Assembly (NCBI GenBank): GCA_963822115.1
Contig: CAWGGM010000020.1
Span: 806,001-870,000 of the forward strand
DNA: 64,000 nucleotides
Origin: CAWDXG01 sp963822115
GTDB taxonomy: Bacteria > Myxococcota_A > Polyangia > Polyangiales > Polyangiaceae
Direction of reading: 5' to 3'
The position numbers and the translations under genes were made by a program. The notes under the pieces are model-generated. The model worked only from the letters and a program-made list of their open reading frames with translations, was not told where the DNA came from and searched no databases. Shown piece after piece: positions 58,920 through 64,000 of this stretch. Position 1 is the stretch's first letter. Each line of letters opens with the position of its first letter.

Positions 58920-60200
58920 GTGGACGACCCTTCCACCATCCGTCAGGGCCGCGTCCGCCGCGCGCTGGCGCGCACGTTCCACTCGCTCGGGTCGCGGAAC
59001 TTCAAGCTGTTCTTCTTCGGGCAGCTTGTCTCCAACACCGGCAACTGGCTGACCAACGTTGCGCTGGTGCTGCTGGTGCTGTCCATCACGAAGAGCGGCA
59101 TCGCCGTTGGCGTGCTGTCGGCTTGCCAGTTCGGACCGATGCTGTTCCTGGGGGCATGGGCCGGCGCGGTCGCGGATCGCTCCGACAAGCGGCGCATGCT
59201 CCTGCTCACGCAGAGCCTCGAGATGACGCAGTCCATCGGTCTCTCGGTGCTGGCATTCATGCCGCACCCGCCGCTCGGAGCGGCGTATGTGCTGGCGCTC
59301 GGCGGCGGCGTGCTGCTCGCCTTCGACAACCCGCTGCGCCGCTCGTTCGTGACGGAGATGGTGCCCCGCGAGGACATTCCGAACGCGGTGGTGCTCTACA
59401 GCACCCTCGTCAACCTGTCGCGCGTGTTCGGTCCGGCGCTGGCGGGCCTTCTGACGGTGAGCCTCGGCTTCGGCTGGTGCTTCGCGCTCGACGCCGCGTC
59501 GTACCTGGCCGTGCTCGCCTGCCTCGTCGCGATGCGTCCGGACGAGCTCTACCGCCAGCCGCCCCGGCCCCACAAGGGAGGCGAAGTGCGCGAGGGGCTC
59601 AGATACGTCCGCTCGCTGCCGTTCCTCTACATCAGCTTCGCGATGCTGGGAGTGGTCGGGCTGTTCTCGTTCAACTTCCGCGTCAGCCTGCCGCTGTTCG
59701 TCACCGACTCGCTGCACAAGACCGACGTGGTGTTCACGCTGCTCTACTCCGTCTTCAGCATCGGCGCCGTTACCAGCGCGATGATCGTGGCGCATCGCGG
59801 GCTGGTAGAGCTCCGGCACGTCGTGCTGGGAGCGGTAGCGCTGGGCTTCGGCATGCTGCTGCTTTCGGCCATGCCCACGGTCACCACCGCGCTGCCAGCC
59901 GTGTTCCTCGTCGGCATGGCGAGCATCATCTACATGACCGCGACGACCGCACAGGCGCAGGTCCACACCCGCCACGACATGCACGGCCGCGTGCTCGCAC
60001 TACAGACCGTGCTTATCGGCGGCACCGCCCTCGTCGGTGGCCCTCTGCTCGGCTGGATCGCCGACACCTTCGGTGGCCGCGCTCCGCTGGCGTTGGGCGG
60101 CCTCGTCTGTGTGCTCGCTGCGGTGGGGGGACAGGTGGCGAGTCGGCGCACGGCGGCGCCGGCTCGCGCAGACCAAGGCGCGCCGGAGGGCGAGGCCTAG
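58920..60200 (+). CDS. MFS transporter, EntS/MFS_3 type
   Basis: A 426-aa membrane protein with about 12 TM helices. Blocks such as NFKLFFFGQLVSNTGNWLTN, GAWAGAVADRSDKRRML (loop 2-3 motif A), AFDNPLRRSF and HDMHGRVLALQTVL are those of the EntS-like group, which exports siderophores, macrolides or related compounds. AGGAG lies just before the GTG at 58920. A 16-bp palindrome lies 30 bp upstream. The substrate is unknown. Confidence 0.92.
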   Translation: MDDPSTIRQGRVRRALARTFHSLGSRNFKLFFFGQLVSNTGNWLTNVALVLLVLSITKSGIAVGVLSACQFGPMLFLGAWAGAVADRSDKRRMLLLTQSLEMTQSIGLSVLAFMPHPPLGAAYVLALGGGVLLAFDNPLRRSFVTEMVPREDIPNAVVLYSTLVNLSRVFGPALAGLLTVSLGFGWCFALDAASYLAVLACLVAMRPDELYRQPPRPHKGGEVREGLRYVRSLPFLYISFAMLGVVGLFSFNFRVSLPLFVTDSLHKTDVVFTLLYSVFSIGAVTSAMIVAHRGLVELRHVVLGAVALGFGMLLLSAMPTVTTALPAVFLVGMASIIYMTATTAQAQVHTRHDMHGRVLALQTVLIGGTALVGGPLLGWIADTFGGRAPLALGGLVCVLAAVGGQVASRRTAAPARADQGAPEGEA

Positions 60201-60233
60201 GAAACGAGCGGATGACCAGATCCCGAGGCCCGG

Positions 60234-61616
60234 TCAGTGGTGAAGCAGGAGCATGCACACGGCGGTGATCGCCACGGCGCCCAGCACGTTCAGGATCACG
60301 CCTTCACGGGCCATGCGCGCGACCGTTACCTTGCCGGTGCCGTACATGATGGCGTTCGGCGCGGTGGCGACCGGCAGCATGAACGCGCAGCTCGCGCTGA
60401 GCACGGCGGGGACCATGAGCAGCATCGGCTTGATGCCGGCGCCGAGCGCTGCCGCGGCCAGCACCGGCATCAAGAGCGTGGACGTCGCCGTGTTGCTCGT
60501 GACTTCCGTCAGGAACGTGACGGAGATGCAGACCAGGAACACCATCGCCAGTGTGGGCCAGCTGGCCAGGCCCGACAGCTCGTGCCCGAGCGCCTTGGAG
60601 AGGCCCGACGCCTCGAAGCCCTTGGCGATGGCGATGCCGCCACCGAACAGGATGAGCAGGCCCCACGGGATCTTGTTGGCCGTCTCCCAGTCGAGCATCT
60701 GTCCGCCCTCGCCGTCGGGCACGAGGAACAGCACGATCACCGACAGGAGCGCCACGGTGCTGTCGCCCGCGCCCTTGGCGCCGATGAGCCCGCTCCATCC
60801 GCCGAAGGGCTGCGTGCGCGTGGTCCAAGCCAGCGCCGTGAGCACGAAGATGACCAGCACGCGGCGCTCGGCGGGGCGCCAGGGCCCCAGCTGCGGCAGC
60901 TCGAAGCGATCGCCCTTGGAAAGGCCGCGCGTCACCGTCCACCACGCGACGGGCAGCATCACCAGCGTGGCGGGGATACCGATCCCCATCCAGTCGAGGA
61001 AGCTGATGTCGTGGTGCGTGACCTCGCGGTACACGCCCATGAAGATCACGTTCGGCGGCGTGCCGATAGGCGTGCCGAGCCCGCCAATGCTCGCGGCGTA
61101 GGCGATCCCGAGCAGCAGCGGTGCGGCAAGGATGTGTTCCTCGTCCTGCTCGAGCACGGCGGTGGCGACCGGCAGCATCATCAGCGTGGTCGCGGTGTTC
61201 GAGATCCACATGCTGCAGATGGCGGTGGCCAGCATGAAGCCGAGCACCAGCCTGCGCCGGCCGTGGGTGCCCACCAGTCGCACCATGCCGAGCGCGAGAC
61301 GGCGGTGCGCGCCGCTCTTCTCCAGCGCCTGCGACAGGATGAAGCCGCCGAGCAGAAGCAGGATCAGCGGGTGGCCGTAGGCGTGCGCGACCTTCTTGTG
61401 ATCGAGCACGCCGGTCAGGGGGAAGACGGCGAACGGGATCAGCGAGGTGACCGCGATGTCGATCGGTTCGGTGATCCACCACACGGCGCACAGGGCGGTG
61501 ACGGCTGCCGTCCACGCTGCGGCGGAAGAGAGCCCGGCGTGGTGCGCGGCGAGGCCCGCGACGGCGGCGAGCGCGGGTCCGCCGACCAGCGCCAGGGTCC
61601 GGCGGCGGTCCGACAT
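60234..61616 (-). CDS. DASS/SLC13 family sodium:anion symporter
   Basis: A 460-aa membrane protein with about 11-12 helices. The two signature SNT motifs are present: MWISNTATTLMMLPVA and EVTSNTATSTLLMPVLA, together with GGLGTPIGTPPN. Members import dicarboxylates, citrate or sulfate with sodium. The symmetry of the two motifs suggests an intact protein. The start at 61616 gives the standard N-terminus. It converges on the MFS gene with 33 bp between the stops. Confidence 0.93.
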   Translation of the reverse strand: MSDRRRTLALVGGPALAAVAGLAAHHAGLSSAAAWTAAVTALCAVWWITEPIDIAVTSLIPFAVFPLTGVLDHKKVAHAYGHPLILLLLGGFILSQALEKSGAHRRLALGMVRLVGTHGRRRLVLGFMLATAICSMWISNTATTLMMLPVATAVLEQDEEHILAAPLLLGIAYAASIGGLGTPIGTPPNVIFMGVYREVTHHDISFLDWMGIGIPATLVMLPVAWWTVTRGLSKGDRFELPQLGPWRPAERRVLVIFVLTALAWTTRTQPFGGWSGLIGAKGAGDSTVALLSVIVLFLVPDGEGGQMLDWETANKIPWGLLILFGGGIAIAKGFEASGLSKALGHELSGLASWPTLAMVFLVCISVTFLTEVTSNTATSTLLMPVLAAAALGAGIKPMLLMVPAVLSASCAFMLPVATAPNAIMYGTGKVTVARMAREGVILNVLGAVAITAVCMLLLHH

Positions 61617-61754
61617 GGTCGGCGATGCTACACCGGCGAACCGGCCGGAACGGAAAAATGCTGGATGTGGCCGGAGTTGGGGCAGGGGGTTGCGTGGCCC
61701 CCGCGCGGATTGCTAGCGCTGGGTCCGGACGTCTTCATCCCACCCGCCCGCCCC

Positions 61755-61840
61755 CGCCGTAGTCCTCCGCCGGGGGCTCACCGCCCCCGGACCCCCGACG
61801 CGACTCGCTTCGCTCATCGCGGGCTCGCTGTCGCTCGCTG
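61755..61840. repeat. Dispersed 86-bp element, copy 2
   Basis: This copy matches 20534-20619 with few differences. It contains the perfect hairpin CCGGGGGC-TCACC-GCCCCCGG. It lies between the DASS transporter start and mepA, in the 267-bp gap 61617-61883. Both copies end about 30-45 bp before a gene boundary. Confidence 0.75.
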
Positions 61841-61883
61841 CCTATTTGAATGTGCGCGGGCTCCGTTTCGTCGAGATCCAACC

Positions 61884-62660
61884 GTGTCTTTGTTCCGCCC
61901 TCTGCTTGTCGCCGCCCTTTCCACGCTGCTGGTGCTGCTCGTGGTGCCTGCTCCGGCTGCCGCGGCGGGCAGTCCGCACAAGCTGCCGAAGAAGTTCCGG
62001 CACTCCCCGTACACGTTGATGTCGCTCAGCGTCGGCTACCCCAACGACGGCTGGCAGCGCCGCGCGAAGAAGCTCCGCGATCGCCCCTACCTGCATATCA
62101 AGTCGAGCAGCCGCAAGCACTGCTACGGGCATCCCGCTCTGGTCTTGATGCTGGAGCGCAGTGCTCGCGACATCGCGCGCGTGGTCCACGGCTCGGTGAT
62201 GGTGGTCGGTGACCTGTCCAGGAAGCACGGAGGGCGCCTGTACGGCCATCACTCGCACCAGAGCGGGCGCGATGCCGACGTCGCGTTCTACATGCGCGAC
62301 AAGGACGGCAAGCTCTACGTGCCGGATCACTTCATCGCCTTCGACGGCGAGGGCAAGGCGAAGGACGGCAGCGGGCTGGTTTTCGACGACTACCGCAACT
62401 GGCTCCTGCTGCAGGACTGGGTGCGCGACAAGCGCGCGGGGCTTGCCCACATCTTCATCTCTACGCCGCTCAAGTACCGGCTGATCCGCTACGCGCGCGC
62501 CCACAAGCAGTTCCGGCCGTACGTGGAGGACGCGCTCAAGCTGCTCGAGCAGCCGGAGCACGCCGAGTCCCACGACGACCACTTCCACGTGCGCATCTCC
62601 TGCCCCCACCACCAGGACGAGATCTGCCACGAGGAATCGCGGCCGCGGCACTATCACTGA
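61884..62660 (+). CDS. mepA: Penicillin-insensitive murein endopeptidase (MepA-like)
   Basis: A 258-aa exported protein (GTG at 61884; signal SLFRPLLVAALSTLLVLLVVP, cleaved near AAAAG). The LAS-type zinc peptidase signature of MepA is present: GHHSHQSGRDADVAFY (zinc ligands His and Asp) and DDHFHVRIS (catalytic and third ligand His). It cleaves D,D peptide crosslinks in peptidoglycan in the periplasm. The tail CPHHQDEICHEES has extra Cys/His. The Shine-Dalgarno is weak. With the L,D-transpeptidase gene it is the second cell-wall enzyme in this window. Confidence 0.9.
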   Translation: MSLFRPLLVAALSTLLVLLVVPAPAAAAGSPHKLPKKFRHSPYTLMSLSVGYPNDGWQRRAKKLRDRPYLHIKSSSRKHCYGHPALVLMLERSARDIARVVHGSVMVVGDLSRKHGGRLYGHHSHQSGRDADVAFYMRDKDGKLYVPDHFIAFDGEGKAKDGSGLVFDDYRNWLLLQDWVRDKRAGLAHIFISTPLKYRLIRYARAHKQFRPYVEDALKLLEQPEHAESHDDHFHVRISCPHHQDEICHEESRPRHYH

Positions 62661-63104
62661 GCGCGCGCGCGGAGCGAGTCGGCGCTTCCCACGGCGCGCG
62701 GATTGCCGCATCATGCCCGGGCCATGAAGCCGGTTCTGTTGGGTCTGGGGCGACGCATGTTTCCCGTGCCGTGGTTCGTGTTCCGGCAGGCTGCGGCCGC
62801 GTCGGCACGCAAGGTGGCGCGGCGGCTGGGCAAGCTCGACGAGACCGAGCGGCGCGTGCATCGCTTCGTGGTGACCGAGCTGCCGCGGCTGGGGCAGCCC
62901 ATGCCGCCGGAGCACGTGGCAGAGGGCCTGGGTATCCCGCTTCGCGAAGCGGAGTCGGTGCTCGACTCGCTCGAGCGGCGGCTCATCCTCCTGTGCCGCT
63001 CGAACGGCAGGGACGTGACGTGGGCCTATCCGGTGACCGTGGAGCGGACGCCGTATCCACTGACGTTCAGTACGGGCGAGCGGCTGTACGCCGCCTGAGG
63101 CACG

Positions 63105-63135
63105 GACGCGCTAGCGTCGCCCTTCGTGCAAGGGC
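63105..63135 (+). promoter_or_regulatory. Candidate SECIS hairpins after the first UGA
   Basis: Two hairpins follow UGA 63096. GACGC-GCTA-GCGTC lies at 63105-63118, and GCCCTT-CGTGC-AAGGGC at 63119-63135. The second has GU in its loop, 27-29 nt after the UGA, within the spacing usual for bacterial SECIS elements. Structure was judged by eye. Confidence 0.4.
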
Positions 63136-63339
63136 AACTGCGGAAGGACGAACGGCTCTCGTTCGAGGTGGAGGCGTCGTGCGCGTGCTGCGGTCGCGAC
63201 ATCCAGCTTCCGGATGGATGGCGATCTCCGCTACAACCTCGTCGAGCCATGCGTCGCGCCGGTCTTCCAGATCCCGCTCGTCGACTTCACGCGGCTGCGC
63301 GCGCCGAACATCATCCACGACTTCTGACAGCGCTCCGTC

Positions 63340-63357
63340 CTCTTCTGGTCAGAAGAG
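63340..63357 (+). promoter_or_regulatory. Candidate SECIS hairpin after the second UGA
   Basis: CTCTTCT-GGTC-AGAAGAG is a perfect 7-bp stem with loop GGUC, its first loop base 20 nt after UGA 63325-63327. E. coli fdhF has a GGUC-containing loop at almost the same distance, where G23 and U24 are recognised by SelB. This supports selenocysteine insertion at this UGA. Confidence 0.55.
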
Positions 63358-63673
63358 CACGCACGACAGCACCGCAAAAAACGCGGCGGCGCGGCCGGCG
63401 TCTATCTGGACTTCGAGCACAACCGCGTGTTCGCGCCCATCGCGCAGGAAGCCCCGTTCGGTTTCCGCAGGGGTGGGTAGCGACCGGATCGCGCGGTGCG
63501 GCGCCGCGGGGCGCGCTGGAATTCCGGGCAGTTGCGCTCCTCGCCGTCTAGCCGGCCGTTTGGAGAAGGCTTTCCCGGTGTACCGAACGGGTACACTTGG
63601 TGTGACCTGCATCAACGAAAACAAGACTGGTCACTTGGATTTCGCGCCCAGCGGGATAATGCTCGCAAGCGAT

Positions 63674-64000
63674 ATGAAGCGCGCAATCCTTGCAGTCCTG
63701 GTTCCTCTCGCCGTTGCTGCCGTCGGCTGCAACGCTTCCACTCCGCCGCCCGCGTCTCCCGCGCCGGTCGCGCCGAAACAACCCAAGCCGGCTCATCCCC
63801 AGGTCGTGGGCACTGTCGTGCTGACGACCACGCAGAAGCCCGCGCCGCTCGGCGGCATCGTCTACTTCGACGACTCGCCCAAACAGGCCGGCGCGCTGAC
63901 GAGCGCCGACATCATCATCCACAAGAAGAAGTTCGTGCCGTTCATCTCGGTGCTCACGGCGGGCGGCACTGCGTCGTTTGCCAATACCGATACGGTCGAC
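63674..64000 (+). CDS. Lipoprotein with cupredoxin-like domain, 3' partial
   Basis: The frame is open from the ATG at 63674 to the window end (109 codons). A lipoprotein signal (MKRAILAVLVPLAVAAVGC, lipobox AVGC) is followed by a Pro/Lys/Ala linker. The domain VVGTVVLTTTQKPAPLGGIV, IIIHKKKFVPFISVLTAGGT and ASFANTDTVD matches the start of plastocyanin-like copper proteins of the methylamine-utilisation type, where NxD is followed by the first copper His. The copper ligands lie beyond the window. An in-frame ATG at 63659 is an alternative start. It lies 193 bp after the MerB-like gene. Confidence 0.75.
   Translation, partial: MKRAILAVLVPLAVAAVGCNASTPPPASPAPVAPKQPKPAHPQVVGTVVLTTTQKPAPLGGIVYFDDSPKQAGALTSADIIIHKKKFVPFISVLTAGGTASFANTDTVD

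Larger units (their letters stand above)
62724..63480 (+). pseudogene. MerB-like organomercurial lyase with UGA at both catalytic Cys sites; one frameshift
   Basis: From the ATG at 62724 the protein reads through a winged-helix domain (residues 40-100) into VTVERTPYPLTFSTGERLYAA, then UGA (63096-63098), then GTDALASPFVQG. E. coli MerB has [33 protein letters not shown] here, so UGA replaces catalytic Cys96, and the catalytic Asp99 is kept (Asp128). The frame goes on to SCACCGRDIQL, then shifts near 63205-63218. The next frame gives DGDLRYNLVEP and NIIHDF, then UGA (63325-63327), then QRSVLFWSEEHARQH, matching MerB SF-C-CHVHFFAS with Cys159. It ends at TAG 63480 (about 251 aa). The UGAs are best read as selenocysteine. 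The frameshift (one extra C in TTCCGG, or a GGAT duplication) may be an error or decay. Confidence 0.72.

Noticed and set aside
60237..61883. Upstream extension of the MepA frame to 60237
   Set aside because: It is antisense to the DASS transporter; the GTG at 61884 gives a proper signal peptide.
62724..63098. A separate 125-aa winged-helix protein ending at the first TGA
   Set aside because: MerB-like sequence continues in the same frame directly after the TGA, and the TGA sits on the catalytic Cys column, so an independent short gene is the less likely reading.
1..64000. Insertion sequences, prophage or plasmid functions
   Set aside because: No transposase, integrase, phage structural gene or replication gene was recognised; the repeats seen are short and non-coding or inside lipoprotein genes.

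Overview
The window is high-GC DNA with dense gene packing and many GTG/TTG starts. The gene content points to a myxobacterium (Myxococcota, probably Polyangia). It has two proteins with MYXO-CTERM-like tails (Cys-rich stretch, hydrophobic helix, Arg cluster), two large Ser/Thr kinases, FHA, GGDEF and hybrid histidine kinase signalling proteins, many lipoproteins with Gly/Ser- or DGG-rich spacers, Cys-rich repeat proteins, and MopE-like metal-binding motifs. No complete mobile element, CRISPR array or prophage is visible. This is ordinary chromosome with a large surface-protein and signalling load.

Layout. 1-5 kb: the end of a GH36 alpha-galactosidase-like gene, a secreted glycosidase-like protein and an FG-GAP propeller lipoprotein, the last two with MYXO-CTERM-like tails. 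5-9.4 kb: a three-gene ATGA-coupled set (membrane protein, TPR protein with a worn-down ATPase domain, small coiled coil) and ruvB with a LexA-like site. 9.4-17 kb: a lipoprotein made of 20 Cys-rich repeats, a small lipoprotein, an L,D-transpeptidase, a 670-bp gene-free stretch with three tandem-repeat families, and a VWA lipoprotein. 17-25 kb: a double histidine kinase fusion, a GNAT acetyltransferase, a Ser/Thr kinase and a PLP enzyme. 25-32.4 kb: glnB-glnA, an FHA-GGDEF protein, two tandem paralogous surface lipoproteins, and metK. 32.7-37.5 kb: a CheA-CheW-REC hybrid, a PDZ lipoprotein, argJ and tRNA-Thr(CGT). 37.6-49 kb: a PAS hybrid kinase, a flavodoxin, a CBS protein, PPi-type phosphofructokinase, PEBP, DUF420, a second Ser/Thr kinase and a haloalkane-dehalogenase-like hydrolase. 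49-54.4 kb: dtd, a HIT protein, a secreted GH57/38-like protein with a coupled lipoprotein, an SDR, a GNAT and a Mut7-C protein. 54.4-57.5 kb: a cobalamin riboswitch controlling a surface lipoprotein and a frameshifted BtuB-like receptor. 57.5-64 kb: a saccharopine-dehydrogenase-like protein, an MFS exporter, a DASS transporter, MepA, a MerB-like gene with UGA at both catalytic cysteine positions, and the start of a cupredoxin-like lipoprotein.

The most striking item is the MerB-like (organomercurial lyase) gene at 62724-63480. Two in-frame UGA codons sit exactly where MerB has its two catalytic cysteines, and the aspartate three residues after the first one is kept. Each UGA is followed by a hairpin whose spacing and GU-containing loop resemble a bacterial SECIS element; the second closely resembles E. 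coli fdhF. This suggests a double-selenocysteine MerB homologue. The copy also carries one frameshift between the two UGAs, which is either real decay or a sequence error. The second most coherent system is the B12 riboswitch unit at 54432-57488.
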